Source of the DNA: Streptomyces sp. CB02366
GTDB lineage: Bacteria; Actinomycetota; Actinomycetes; Streptomycetales; Streptomycetaceae
NCBI RefSeq assembly: GCF_001905905.1
Contig: NZ_LIVT01000009.1
Location: 178,593 to 242,592, forward strand
Length of the DNA: 64,000 bases
Direction: 5' to 3'
This document shows, piece by piece, positions 23,105 through 34,527 of this stretch; the first letter of the stretch is position 1, and the number at the start of each line of letters is the position of its first letter. The position numbers and the translations under genes were made by a program. A model generated the notes under the pieces. It had not been told where the DNA came from. It did no database searches and was given only the letters and a program-made list of their open reading frames with translations.

Positions 23105-24966
23105 ATGACGGTCCAGCCTGCTGACGGGCTCTCTCCAACCGCCGCGTTCCCCGACCCCTCCCACGACCAGTGGCAGAGCCTCGTCGAAGGCGTACTGCGC
23201 AAGTCGGGTAAGGAAGTCTCGGGCGCGGCCGCCGAGGAAGCCCTGTCCACCCCTTTGGAGGACGGGCTCACCACCCGCCCCCTCTACACCGCGAACGACG
23301 AGTCCCCGGACACCGGCTTCCCCGGCTTCGCCCCCTTCGTCCGGGGCGGCAGAGCCGAGGGGAACGCGGCGGGCGGCTGGGACGTGCGCCAGCGCCACGC
23401 CCTCACCGACCCCGTCCGGCTCAACGAGGCGCTCCTGGGCGACCTGGAGAACGGGGCCACCTCGCTCTGGCTCGCGGTCGGCGGCCCGGCGGGCGTCCCC
23501 GTCGACGGGCTCGCGCGGGCGTTGGAGGGGGTGTACCTCGATCTCGCGCCGATCGCCCTGGATGCCCCGGCCGGCCTGGACGCCGCGGCGACGGAGCTGT
23601 TGAGGCTGTACGGCGAGCGCGGCGTGGCCAAGGGCGAAGTGCGCGGCACCCTGGGCGCCGACCCGCTCGGCCACGAGGCCCGGACGGGCGTCGAGGCCGA
23701 CCTCGCCCCCGCCGTGCGCTGGGCGCAGCGGTGCGAGGCGGAGTACCCGGGGCTGCGGGCCATCGCCGTGGACGCGCTGCCCTACCACGAGGCGGGCGGC
23801 TCGGCCGGCGAGGAGCTGGGACTCTCCCTGGCCGCCGGCGTCGCCTACCTGCGGGCCCTCACCGAGGCCGGGATGAGCGTGGAAGCGGCCTGCGGGCAGC
23901 TGGAGTTCCGCTACGCGGCCACCGCCGACCAGTTCCTGACGATCGCCAAGCTGCGCGCGGCACGCCGACTGTGGGCGCGGGTCGCCGAGGCGTCCGGGGC
24001 TCCCGCCGCCGGAGCGCAGCGGCAGCACGCGGTGACCTCGCCGGTGATGATGACGCGCCGCGACCCGTGGGTGAACATGCTGCGCACCACCCTGGCCACG
24101 CTGGGCGCGGGGGTGGGCGGCGCGGAGTCCGTGACCGTGCTGCCGTTCGACCACGCACTGGGCCTGCCCGACGCGTTCGCGCGGCGGATCGCCCGCAACA
24201 CCTCGACGATCCTCATCGAGGAGTCCCACCTGGCGCGGGTCATCGACCCGGCGGGCGGTTCCTGGTACGTGGAGCGGCTTACCACCGAACTCGCCGCAGC
24301 GGCTTGGGAGTTCTTCCAGGAGACCGAGCGGGCTGGCGGCCTGGCCGCCGCCCTGCGCTCGGGAATGGCCGCAGAGCGGCTGGCCGCCACCTGGGCGGTG
24401 CGCAGCGCGAAGCTGGCTCGTCGCAAGGAGCCGATCACCGGGGTGAGCGAGTTCCCGATGCCCGGCGAGCGCGCGGTGGAGCGGGAACCCGCGCCCGACC
24501 CGTACGCCGGGGCGCCGGGCGGTCTCCCCCGGGTCCGGCGGGACGAGGCGTTCGAGGCGCTGCGCGCCCGGTCGGACGCGCACCTCGCGGCGACCGGGAG
24601 CCGCCCGAAGGTGTTCGTCGCCGCGCTCGGCCCGGCCGCGGCGCACACCGCGCGGGTCTCGTTCGCCGTCAATCTCTTCGGGGCCGGCGGGATCGAGGCG
24701 GTGCACGAGCCGGTCTCGGTGGACGCGGACACCGCCGCCGGGGCGCTGAAGTCCTCCGGGGCGCCGATCGCCGTGCTGTGCTCGTCCGACGCGCTCTACG
24801 CCGAGCAGGCGGAGGCGGCGGCCGGTGCGCTGAAGTCGGCGGGCGCGGCGCGGGTGTTCCTCGCCGGACGGCCCGGCGAGTACGCCGACGTCGACGCCTA
24901 CGTCTTCGCGGGCTGCGACGCGGTCGCCGTTCTCACCTCCGTACTCGACCGCATGGGAGTGGCGTG

Positions 24967-24967
<1 letters not shown>
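23105..24967 (+). CDS. mutA: Methylmalonyl-CoA mutase small (beta) subunit
   Basis: A 620-residue protein, the expected length for the MutA subunit. It pairs with MutB to interconvert succinyl-CoA and (R)-methylmalonyl-CoA, feeding propionyl-CoA catabolism and methylmalonyl-CoA for polyketides. The TIM-barrel part has PLYTANDESPDTGFPG, YHEAGGSAGEELGLSLAAGVAYLR and IDPAGGSWYVE. The C-terminal cobalamin-like domain lacks the D-x-H-x-x-G cobalt-binding motif, as is normal for the structural subunit. Its TGA shares one base with the mutB ATG. No ribosome site precedes the ATG. Confidence 0.95.
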
Positions 24968-27198
<2,231 letters not shown>

Positions 27199-27210
27199 GC
27201 CGCTGACCGG

Positions 27211-28257
27211 ATGGCCGCGAAGATCGATATCGACGGTTATGTGCGGGGAGTGCTCGACGGGAAGCGGGCGTTCGTGGCGCGCGCGATCACGCTCGTCGAG
27301 TCGACGCGGGCTGAACACCGGGTGCTGGCGCAGGAGTTGCTGAAACGGCTGCTGCCGCACGCGGGGGCGGCCCGGCGGATCGGGATCAGCGGGGTGCCGG
27401 GCGTGGGCAAGTCCACGTTCATCGACGCGCTCGGCACCATGCTCACCGGTCTCGGGCACCGGGTCGCGGTGCTGGCGGTCGACCCGTCCTCCAGCCGTAC
27501 GGGCGGTTCCATCCTGGGCGACAAGACCCGGATGGAACGCCTGGCGGTGGACCCGGCCGCCTTCGTGCGCCCCTCCCCCACGGCGGGCACGCTGGGCGGG
27601 GTGGCGAAGGCGACCCGGGAGTCCATCGTGGTGATGGAGGCCGCGGGTTACGACGTGGTGCTGGTGGAGACGGTGGGCGTCGGGCAGTCGGAGACGGCGG
27701 TGGCCGACATGGTCGACACGTTCCTGCTGCTGACACTGGCCCGTACCGGTGACCAGCTGCAGGGCATCAAGAAGGGCGTCCTGGAGCTGGCGGACGCCAT
27801 CGCGGTGAACAAGGCCGACGGTCCGCACGAGCGCGACGCCCGTTCGGCGGCGCGTGAACTGGCGGGCGCGCTCCGGCTGATGCACCCGGCGGACGCGGCG
27901 TGGACGCCTCCGGTGCTCACGTGCAGCGCGCGCGAGTCGACCGGGTTGGACACCCTGTGGGAGCGGTTGGAGCAGCACCGTGCGCTCCTGGACTCGACGG
28001 GGCGGCTGGCCGCCAAGCGGCGTGACCAGCAGGTGGAGTGGACCTGGTCCATGGTCCGCGACGAGCTGCTGGACAGCCTGCGCAGCCACCCGGCGGTGCG
28101 CGAGCTCGCGCCGGAGCTGGAACAGCGGGTCCGGGAGGGCACGTTGACGGCGACGCTGGCGGCCGAGGAGATCCTGGGCGCGTTCCGCGGCGTCGGGTCT
28201 CACGAGGACCCGGCGAGCGGTTCGCGTCCCGAGGGCGGCAGGGGCGAGTCCGCCTGA
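27211..28257 (+). CDS. meaB: MeaB/ArgK-type GTPase chaperone of methylmalonyl-CoA mutase
   Basis: A 348-residue G3E-family GTPase. The P-loop is GISGVPGVGKSTFID near residue 55; the later motifs DPSSSRTGGSILGDKTRM, VLVETVGVGQSET and AVNKADG are all present. MeaB protects and reloads adenosylcobalamin in methylmalonyl-CoA mutase. It lies 12 nt after mutB in the same operon, which fixes its partner. A strong UUCG-loop hairpin ends the transcription unit 35 nt after its stop. Confidence 0.94.
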   Translation: MAAKIDIDGYVRGVLDGKRAFVARAITLVESTRAEHRVLAQELLKRLLPHAGAARRIGISGVPGVGKSTFIDALGTMLTGLGHRVAVLAVDPSSSRTGGSILGDKTRMERLAVDPAAFVRPSPTAGTLGGVAKATRESIVVMEAAGYDVVLVETVGVGQSETAVADMVDTFLLLTLARTGDQLQGIKKGVLELADAIAVNKADGPHERDARSAARELAGALRLMHPADAAWTPPVLTCSARESTGLDTLWERLEQHRALLDSTGRLAAKRRDQQVEWTWSMVRDELLDSLRSHPAVRELAPELEQRVREGTLTATLAAEEILGAFRGVGSHEDPASGSRPEGGRGESA

Positions 28258-28291
28258 ACGCGACGGCGCGCTGTGCCGACGCGGACGCACG

Positions 28292-28325
28292 CCGAGGGGC
28301 CCGTGGTTCGCCACGGGCCCCTCGG
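28292..28325. terminator. 15-bp stem with TTCG tetraloop ending the mut operon
   Basis: CCGAGGGGCCCGTGG (28292-28306), TTCG loop, and the exact complement at 28311-28325. The UUCG loop makes an extra-stable RNA hairpin. The rest of 28326-28476 shows no gene. Confidence 0.75.
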
Positions 28326-28476
28326 TACGTATCCGGTGTCCCTCATGTGGGGCGTACGCCGAGCGTCTGCACGCCGCTCCGGACCGGCGGCAGGGTCGCT
28401 TCACCCGGCGGAAACCGCTCGGCGGCGTACGGGGGCGGACGCCCCTGCGGGGGGGCAGCAGGACTCCGGAACGCGC

Positions 28477-30234
28477 TCAGAAGGGCTCGGCGGCCCGGAG
28501 GAACTCCTTCGGGAGGTACGCGGAGTCGACGCGGACGTCCCAGCCGCGGCGGCGGGCGTGGCAGGCCAGTGCGAGGGCGTCGAGGTTGACGGCGGCGTCC
28601 GGGTCGTCGGCCCGGTCGGCGACCTGGTAGTGGGCGCGGTGGGTTTCGAGCGCGTCGGCCAGAGCCAGGTTGAAGCTTTCGGCGTCGCCTTCCACGAGCT
28701 GGGACAGCAGGACGGCAGGCGGCATCGCCCAGCCCCACTCCTTGGCCCGCTCGGCCTGGCGCAGAGCGCGCTCGGCCGCCGCTTCGGGGTCCGTCCCCGT
28801 CAAGTAGGCGTGCAGGGCCTCGCGGTAGGCGGTGAAAGCGGAGCCGTCCGGAGCGGCATACGTCGGGCCGGTGAGCACGAGAGGGGCGAGATCCTCGCGT
28901 GAGCCGGTGATGAGGGCGAAGGCCGTGGCCGTGTGCCAGGGGCCCGGCCCGGCCTTCTCGTCGCGCTGGGCCCGGTAGCGCAGGGGGCGGCCGTCGATGG
29001 CGACCTCGACGTCGGTCCCCGGCTCGGCCAGCGCGATGCGGAACAGTGCCGCCCCCATCTGCGAGGCCAGGCGAACGTTCCGGAGCTGATCGTCCGTCGC
29101 CCCCTCGGACACCCCCGAGCGCCACTTGAACAGGCGCTCCTGACCGCCCATGGCCCGGCCGAGCCGCCAGACCGCGTGGGGCTCTTCGCCGCCGGTGGCG
29201 AGGAGGTCCGCGACGTGCTCCTCGTACAGGGCCTCGGCCTCCAGATGCACCGTCCACCCGAAGGACGGCCGCTCCACCGTCAGGGGGCCGGCGGCGAGCG
29301 CGGCCACCGCGTCGGGCCGCCGGTTCCGGCCGAACCCGGCCACCCGCGGACTCCGCGGCTCGAAGCCGGTGACCAGCGCGTGCGGAAGGTAGTCGGTCTG
29401 GACGGCCGGGGACCAGCCCAGGGTGCGGTACGCGAGCGCGGCGAGGGCCAGGGGGACGAGCGGGAGGAGGCTGCCGGGGGCGGCGGAGGCGCTGTGCAGC
29501 GCCGCGTGCCGGGTCAGGAGGCCGGCCAGCGCGGCGTCGAAGGCGTCCCGGTCCTCGGCGACCAGGGCGCGCAACGCGTGCAGTGCCGCACCGCCCGGCC
29601 GGTCCGGCAGGGGCTCGCCGGTCTCCTCGGCGCGGACGCGGACCCGGTCCAGGGCGGCGTCGAGGGCGGACAGCTTGGCCTCGGCGCTCGGCGGGTAGTC
29701 GTCCTCGTCGCCGGTGTCGTCCAGAACCACGGCCATCAGGCCGGTGGCGAGCTCGCCCGCCGGTGTGCCCCGGGTCTGCTCGACGAATTTGTCCCGGGCG
29801 AAGCGGAACGCCTCTCCGTGCCGGGCGGCTCGGTCCCTGAGGACCGCCAGGCAGAGGGCGTCGGTCCACTCCCCCGCCGTGACGCTCTCCGCGGGGGCGT
29901 CCTCGCCCCGGTCGTAGCTCATGCCGAAGTTGACGTAGTCCAGGAAGACCTGGAAGCCGCAGTGGGGATGGTAGGCCGCGTAGGCGACGGCGCCCGCCGC
30001 GGCTTCGCAGGCGTCCTTGAGGACGGCCTCGGCCTCCGGCGTGTCCAGGTCGGGCGTCTCGACCGAGAGGGCGCCCAGATACTCCAGGAACTCGTCCGCG
30101 ATCGACCGCCATGCGTAGGTGGTCATCCGGTCGGCCCTCGACATGGACCGCACCCGGCTTCCGATCCGGTCGGTGAAGTCCTCCCGGGCCGCCGACACGG
30201 CGGCCCGGGAAACCTGATGACGTTCTATGCGCAT
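28477..30234 (-). CDS. Immunity-49-like (Imm49) family protein
   Basis: A 585-residue, mostly alpha-helical soluble protein beginning MRIERHQVSRAAVSAA. Segments such as RSMSRADRMTTYAWRSIADEFLEYLGAL, FQVFLDYVNFGMSYDRGED and VLDDTGDEDDYPPS are characteristic of the Imm49 family described as immunity proteins of polymorphic toxins. The second half (about 290-585) repeats a similar helical architecture (WTVHLEAEALYEEH ... PAVLLSQLVEGDAESFNLAL). Streptomyces carries long two-part versions without adjacent toxins, and none is seen here, so an immunity role is unproven. The ATG at 30232-30234 was chosen because the conserved N-terminus starts there. Confidence 0.6.
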   Translation of the reverse strand: MRIERHQVSRAAVSAAREDFTDRIGSRVRSMSRADRMTTYAWRSIADEFLEYLGALSVETPDLDTPEAEAVLKDACEAAAGAVAYAAYHPHCGFQVFLDYVNFGMSYDRGEDAPAESVTAGEWTDALCLAVLRDRAARHGEAFRFARDKFVEQTRGTPAGELATGLMAVVLDDTGDEDDYPPSAEAKLSALDAALDRVRVRAEETGEPLPDRPGGAALHALRALVAEDRDAFDAALAGLLTRHAALHSASAAPGSLLPLVPLALAALAYRTLGWSPAVQTDYLPHALVTGFEPRSPRVAGFGRNRRPDAVAALAAGPLTVERPSFGWTVHLEAEALYEEHVADLLATGGEEPHAVWRLGRAMGGQERLFKWRSGVSEGATDDQLRNVRLASQMGAALFRIALAEPGTDVEVAIDGRPLRYRAQRDEKAGPGPWHTATAFALITGSREDLAPLVLTGPTYAAPDGSAFTAYREALHAYLTGTDPEAAAERALRQAERAKEWGWAMPPAVLLSQLVEGDAESFNLALADALETHRAHYQVADRADDPDAAVNLDALALACHARRRGWDVRVDSAYLPKEFLRAAEPF

Positions 30235-30384
30235 GAACCCTGCCCCGCTTCTTGATCGAACCTGGGGACAGCCTAGGGAATGCCTCCGCGCTCCCGCCCG
30301 TGAGGCGTTCGTGCCTGCCGGCGGGGCCGGGGCCACGCCGGCGGGACGTGACGGCCGGCGCGCCGGCCGGGCGGGCCGTCGCGG

Positions 30385-31044
30385 CTACTCGTACCGGTAC
30401 TTCAGCGATTCGGCCTCCACGCGCTCGATGTCGGCGATCGTCAGCTCCGGCATCCTCAGTTGGGCCAGCGTCACCTCTGCCGAGGTCGGCTGGGCGTCCG
30501 CCGGCAGCCACTGCTCCGGCTTCCAGGCGCCGCTGCGCATGAGCGACTTGGGGCAGTGCGGATAGACCTCCTCGATCCCGACCACCAGCGCTCCGGCCGG
30601 GGGCTTGCCCACGGCGGTCAGCTGCGCGAGCAGGTCGGGGCGGGTGGAGACACAGGCCCGGCCGTTCACCCTGAGGGTCGTGGTGCGCCCGGGGATGAGG
30701 AAGAGCAGCCCGGCCCGTCCGGTGTCGATGATGTTCTGCATGGTGTCCAGGCGCTTGTTGCCGGTCGCGTCCGGGATCACCACGGTCCGCGAGTCCAGGA
30801 CGCTGACGAAACCGGCGGGGCCGCCGCGCGGTGAGACGTCGCAGTTGCCCCCGGCGTCCACGCTGGAGACCAGGACCAGCGAGGAACAACGGATCAACTG
30901 CCGGGTCTGCTCGGTGAGTTCGGTCATCTGTTTGCGCACGGCCGCAGCGCCGGGCAGCTCGTACGCCCGGCGCAGCTCCTCGTGGTCGGATACGGCGTCG
31001 AGGCGGAGCGAGTCGAAGGCGCTGCCGGCCGGAGATGTCGTCAT
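30385..31044 (-). CDS. PPOX-class FMN-dependent flavoprotein (pyridoxamine-phosphate-oxidase fold)
   Basis: A 219-residue protein with the split-barrel flavin fold: SLVLVSSVDAGGNCDVSPRGG, TVVIPDATGNKRLDTMQNII and AGLLFLIPGRTTTLRVNG. These match the MSMEG_1061-like PPOX flavoproteins of actinomycetes, some of which use FMN or F420. True PdxH activity is unlikely, since the substrate-binding tail differs. It is preceded by a copy of the intergenic stem-loop repeat. No operon partner is visible. Confidence 0.82.
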   Translation of the reverse strand: MTTSPAGSAFDSLRLDAVSDHEELRRAYELPGAAAVRKQMTELTEQTRQLIRCSSLVLVSSVDAGGNCDVSPRGGPAGFVSVLDSRTVVIPDATGNKRLDTMQNIIDTGRAGLLFLIPGRTTTLRVNGRACVSTRPDLLAQLTAVGKPPAGALVVGIEEVYPHCPKSLMRSGAWKPEQWLPADAQPTSAEVTLAQLRMPELTIADIERVEAESLKYRYE

Positions 31045-31057
31045 GCGTTCGACCCTA

Positions 31058-31114
31058 GGGCCTGTCGTCGAACTGCCGCCCGCCGGGCGACGACGGCGGT
31101 GTGACGACAGGCCC
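31058..31114. repeat. Intergenic stem-loop repeat, copy 2 (best preserved)
   Basis: Perfect 12-bp outer arms GGGCCTGTCGTC (31058-31069) and GACGACAGGCCC (31103-31114), with an internal CCGCC/GGCGG stem. It lies between the minus-strand PPOX start and the siderophore ABC ATPase. Compare 1314-1367 and 21279-21335. Confidence 0.7.
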
Positions 31115-31161
31115 TGGTGATCCGGCCGGGGTCCGTGCCGGTGCGGGGCGCGCCGGTCGGC

Positions 31162-31953
31162 TCAGAGGGCGGCCGCGGGCGCGCTCACCCTGGGCACGAC
31201 GACGGGGGCGCCGTCGGAGGCCGCGGTGAGGATCTCCGCCTCGATGCCGTACAGCTCCCGCACCAGCGCGGCGTCCACGGTCGTGCGGGGCGGGCCGGAG
31301 GCGACGATCCGGCCGTCGCTCATGGCGACCAGGGTGTCGGCGTACCGGGCGGCGGCGGCGAGGTCGTGCACGACCATGACGATGGTGCGGCCCTGCGCGG
31401 CCACTTCGCGGACCAGGTCCAGGACCTCCACGGCGTGGCCGATGTCGAGGGCGCTGGTGGGCTCGTCGAGCAGGACCACGGGGGTCTCCTGGGCGAGGGA
31501 CATGGCGAGCCAGCAGCGCTGGCGCTGGCCGCCGGAGAGCTGGTCGAGGCGGCGTCCGGCCAGCGCGGCGGTGCCGGTGGCCTCCAGGGCGCGGGTGACG
31601 GCCTCCTCGTCCCGGTGGGACCACTGGCGGAACAGGCCCTGGTGCGGGTGGCGTCCGTACCGTACGAGTCCGGCGACGGTGACCGCCTCGGGGGCCTGCG
31701 GAGCCTGGGGCAGCAGGGCGATGCGGTGGGCGGCGTCGCGCTGGCGCAGTCGCCAGACATCGGCGCCGCCGACGAGGACGGTGCCGGAGCGGGGCTGGTG
31801 GAGGCGGGCCATGGAGCGCAGGAGGGTCGACTTGCCGCAGCCGTTGGGGCCGACGATCGCCACGACCTGTCCGGAGGGGACCGTCAGATCGACCCGATCG
31901 ACGGCGGTGTGACCGGCGTATCCAGCGGTGAGCTGTTCGACACGGATTTCCAC
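31162..31953 (-). CDS. Iron-siderophore ABC transporter ATP-binding protein (FecE/FepC type)
   Basis: A 263-residue ABC ATPase with Walker A GPNGCGKSTLL, signature LSGGQRQRCWLAMSLAQ, Walker B VVLLDEPTSALDIGH and switch VVHDLAAAARYAD. The sequence type is that of Fe3+-siderophore importers. It would power the FecCD double permease encoded at 44998-47418, with the lipoprotein receptor at 32103-33110. It starts with a GTG and is divergent from the receptor gene across a 149-nt region containing an iron box, so both should respond to iron. Confidence 0.93.
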   Translation of the reverse strand: MEIRVEQLTAGYAGHTAVDRVDLTVPSGQVVAIVGPNGCGKSTLLRSMARLHQPRSGTVLVGGADVWRLRQRDAAHRIALLPQAPQAPEAVTVAGLVRYGRHPHQGLFRQWSHRDEEAVTRALEATGTAALAGRRLDQLSGGQRQRCWLAMSLAQETPVVLLDEPTSALDIGHAVEVLDLVREVAAQGRTIVMVVHDLAAAARYADTLVAMSDGRIVASGPPRTTVDAALVRELYGIEAEILTAASDGAPVVVPRVSAPAAAL

Positions 31954-32002
31954 GGGGACCGGCCTTTCCGGAGGACTCGGGCACCACTGCGCCCGATGCA
32001 GC

Positions 32003-32021
32003 TAAAGTAAGGCTAACCTTA
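32003..32021. promoter_or_regulatory. Iron box (DmdR/IdeR-type) between ATPase and receptor genes
   Basis: The 19-mer at 32003-32021 matches 15 of 19 bases of the known palindrome TTAGGTTAGGCTAACCTAA, with an intact GGCTAACCT core. It lies in the divergent promoter region and should let an iron-loaded DtxR-family repressor control both genes. Confidence 0.7.
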
Positions 32022-32102
32022 GCTCGCTCACGAGCCGATGGGCGCGTCCCTGCGCCCGTACGGCCGTCGCCGCTTCATGTCCCGTTGAACCCGGAGCCCT
32101 TG

Positions 32103-33110
32103 ATGAACCTGCACCGCCGTCCCGCCCGCACCGCCGCCCGGCGAGCGGCGCATGCCGTCGCCGCCCTCGGGGCCGCCACCCTGCTCCTGACGGCCTGCGG
32201 ATCGGACTCCGACTCGGGCGCCTCCGCCGGGAAGGGGGCCGGCAAGGCCGAATCCGCCTCCTCCGCGACCCGTACGGTCAAGGACGCCACCGGCAGGGCC
32301 GTGGAGATCCCGGCGGAGCCGAAGCGCATCGTCACCCTGACCCAGGAGGACCTGGACGCGGTCCTGGCGCTGGACATCAAGCCGGTCGGCATCACCAACG
32401 GGCAGGGGCTGGACAAGCCTCCGGCCTACCTGGCCGACAAGGTCGAGGGCGTCGACGTCGTCGGCAACCTGCTCCAGCCGGTCATGGACAAGGTCGTCGC
32501 CGCGAAGCCCGACCTGATCCTCGCCGGTGACATGCAGGACGAGCAGGTGCTCCAGCAGCTGCGGGAGATCACCCCGGCCACGCTGGTGACGATGGCGCCG
32601 ACCGACGACTGGAAGCTGTTCTTCCGGGGCGTCGGCAACGCCGTCAACAAGCTGGACGAGGCCAACGAGTTCATCACCGGCCACGAGGCCGCCGCCAAGG
32701 CCGCCGGTGAGAAGCTCGGGGCCAACAAGGGCGCGGAGGTCTCCATCGTCCGCTGGAACCCGGACGGGCCGAGCTGGATGGAGAACAAGCAGTTCGCCAG
32801 CGGCGTCGCCCTGGAGATGGGGCTGAAGCGGCCCGCGTCCCAGAACAAGGACGGAAACGCGCACACGCCGTCGCTGAGCCTGGAGAAGATCGACGAGATC
32901 GACGGCGACTGGCTCTTCATGTCCACGCTGACCTCGGACGGCGAGAAGGCGCTCAAGGACGTCCAGTCCAAGCCCGCCTACAAGGAGCTGGGCGCCGTCA
33001 AGAACGGCCACGCGGTGACCGTCGACGGCTCGGTGTGGTCCACGCGCGGCGGACCGCTGGCGGCGGACGTCGTCCTGAAGGACTACGTCAAGGCGCTCTC
33101 GGCCGAGTGA
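32103..33110 (+). CDS. Iron-siderophore substrate-binding lipoprotein
   Basis: A 335-residue lipoprotein. The signal peptide ends in a lipobox LLTAC with Cys32 as the lipidated residue, followed by a Ser/Asp/Gly linker. The mature part has the periplasmic-binding fold of FepB/FhuD-type receptors: KRIVTLTQEDLDAVLALDIKPVG, VAAKPDLILAGDMQDEQVLQQL and NGHAVTVDGSVW. It captures the ferric siderophore at the outer membrane face and delivers it to the permease. I chose the ATG at 32103 (GGAG 6 nt upstream) over a TTG 18 nt earlier. Confidence 0.93.
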   Translation: MNLHRRPARTAARRAAHAVAALGAATLLLTACGSDSDSGASAGKGAGKAESASSATRTVKDATGRAVEIPAEPKRIVTLTQEDLDAVLALDIKPVGITNGQGLDKPPAYLADKVEGVDVVGNLLQPVMDKVVAAKPDLILAGDMQDEQVLQQLREITPATLVTMAPTDDWKLFFRGVGNAVNKLDEANEFITGHEAAAKAAGEKLGANKGAEVSIVRWNPDGPSWMENKQFASGVALEMGLKRPASQNKDGNAHTPSLSLEKIDEIDGDWLFMSTLTSDGEKALKDVQSKPAYKELGAVKNGHAVTVDGSVWSTRGGPLAADVVLKDYVKALSAE

Positions 33111-33130
33111 CCTCGGGGGGAAGCCCCGTG

Positions 33131-33172
33131 CCGTGCGGCCCGGACCGGGAGCTCCCGGTCCGGGCCGCACGG
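33131..33172. terminator. 42-nt perfect palindrome between convergent genes
   Basis: Arms 33131-33151 and 33152-33172 are exact reverse complements with no loop bases in the DNA. It separates the receptor gene from the convergent M20 gene, consistent with a bidirectional terminator. Confidence 0.7.
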
Positions 33173-33208
33173 CCGCGCTCGCGTACGGGGCCGGGCCCCG
33201 GCGCCGCC

Positions 33209-34390
33209 TCAGCCCCTGGCGGCGGCGAAGTCCGCCGCCGTCCACGCCATCCCCACCGCCCCGTCCAGCAGCGCCCGTTCGGCCGCCGGGGAGAGCGCCG
33301 CCTCGGCGAACGCGGCCTCGTGCGGGCCGCAGGCCCCCGCGCTGATGTCGAGCACCGGGTGGATGGACGGCACCACGTGCGAGACGTTGCCCATGTCGGT
33401 GCAGGCGAACGGCTGGCGCTCGACCGGTTCGGCGCGGCCCAGTTCCCGCGCGTTGGCCGTCCAGAGCCGGATCAGCTCCGGATCGCCGCGGAAGTCGAGG
33501 TAGTCGGGCTCGGGTCGCTCCAGGGCCACTTCGCAGCCGGTGGCGAGCGCCCCGGCGCGGAAGCAGTCCTCGACCCGCCGCCGCAGCTCCCGCAGGTCCT
33601 CGGCGGCCAGTGCCCGTATCTCGTACGTGGCGGTGGCCCGGTCGGGTATCGCGTTGGGCGCGGTGCCGGCGGCCGTGGTGATGCCGTGCACCCGCCACTG
33701 CGGCGGGAGTTGCTGGCGCAGCAGACCCAGGGCGACCTGGGCGACGGTCAGCGCGTCGGCGGCGTTGCGCCCCTCGTGCGGATTGAGGCTGGGGTGTGCG
33801 GCGCGTCCGGTGTAGACGACGTCCAGGGCGCCGAGCGCGAAGGAGCGGAAGTCGGCCATCTCGAAGGGGCAGGGGTGCACCATCATCGCGGCGTCCACCC
33901 CGTCGAACGCCCCGGCGTCCAGCAACAGCGCCTTGCCCGCTCCCCGTTCCTCGGCGGGGGTGCCGATGACCCGTACGGTCAGGCCGAGTTCGTCCGCGAA
34001 GGGGGCGAGACCGAGGGCCGCGCCGACCCCGGCGGCGGCGATGAGGTTGTGCCCGCAGGCGTGCCCGAGGCCGGGCAGGGCGTCGTACTCGCAGGCGATG
34101 GCGACGGTGACGGGCCCGGAACCGGTGGTGGCGCGGAACGCCGTGTCCAGTCCGTGGGCGGGGGCGGTGACCTCGAAGCCGTGCGCGGCGAGGAGGGCGG
34201 CGCAGCGCGCGGCGGCCCGGTACTCCTCGAAGGCGGTCTCGGGCTCGGCGTGCAGGCGCCGGCTCAGTTCCAGCAGGGCGGGGGCATGGCCGTCCACCGC
34301 CTCCCGCACGGCGGCCCTGAGCGTACGGAACCTGTCGCCGACCGCCTGGTCAGGACCCCTCCCGGGGCGCGGGTCTGCGGGGACGGTCAT
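33209..34390 (-). CDS. M20-family amidohydrolase in the siderophore locus
   Basis: A 393-residue M20 (peptidase/aminoacylase) metal hydrolase with CEYDALPGLGHACGHNLI carrying the conserved metal His, GTPAEERGAGK with the catalytic Glu pair, and AAHPSLNPHEGRNAADAL in the lid domain. It resembles the AbgB/IAA-amino-acid-hydrolase-like group, which cuts N-acyl amide bonds. No signal peptide is seen, so it is cytoplasmic. It is divergent from the NRPS with one shared iron box, implying co-regulation. A role in cleaving the catechol-arginine amide of the siderophore, or shunt products, is an inference. The ATG at 34388-34390 has AAGGAG upstream. Confidence 0.85.
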   Translation of the reverse strand: MTVPADPRPGRGPDQAVGDRFRTLRAAVREAVDGHAPALLELSRRLHAEPETAFEEYRAAARCAALLAAHGFEVTAPAHGLDTAFRATTGSGPVTVAIACEYDALPGLGHACGHNLIAAAGVGAALGLAPFADELGLTVRVIGTPAEERGAGKALLLDAGAFDGVDAAMMVHPCPFEMADFRSFALGALDVVYTGRAAHPSLNPHEGRNAADALTVAQVALGLLRQQLPPQWRVHGITTAAGTAPNAIPDRATATYEIRALAAEDLRELRRRVEDCFRAGALATGCEVALERPEPDYLDFRGDPELIRLWTANARELGRAEPVERQPFACTDMGNVSHVVPSIHPVLDISAGACGPHEAAFAEAALSPAAERALLDGAVGMAWTAADFAAARG

Positions 34391-34448
34391 GGGTGCTCCT
34401 TGCCTCCGGGACCGCTCCGGGGCGGTCGCCTGCACTGTCGAAAGTAGG

Positions 34449-34467
34449 TTAACTTAGCCTTACCTAA
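34449..34467. promoter_or_regulatory. Iron box between the M20 hydrolase and NRPS genes
   Basis: The 19-mer at 34449-34467 matches 15 of 19 positions of the DtxR-family iron box, with both TTA...TAA ends intact. It ends 61 nt before the NRPS ATG and 59 nt before the M20 ATG, well placed to repress both. Confidence 0.7.
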
Positions 34468-34527
34468 GTGTGCGCCGTGAGCTCGACAGCCCGGTGTCCG
34501 TTGTCCTTCAGGGGAGTCGTCACACAC

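Noticed and set aside
34468..34527. GTG at 34468 as the NRPS start (20 residues longer)
   Set aside because: The GTG lies right at the edge of the iron box and has no ribosome site; the ATG at 34528 has AGGGGAG upstream and matches the expected N-terminus.
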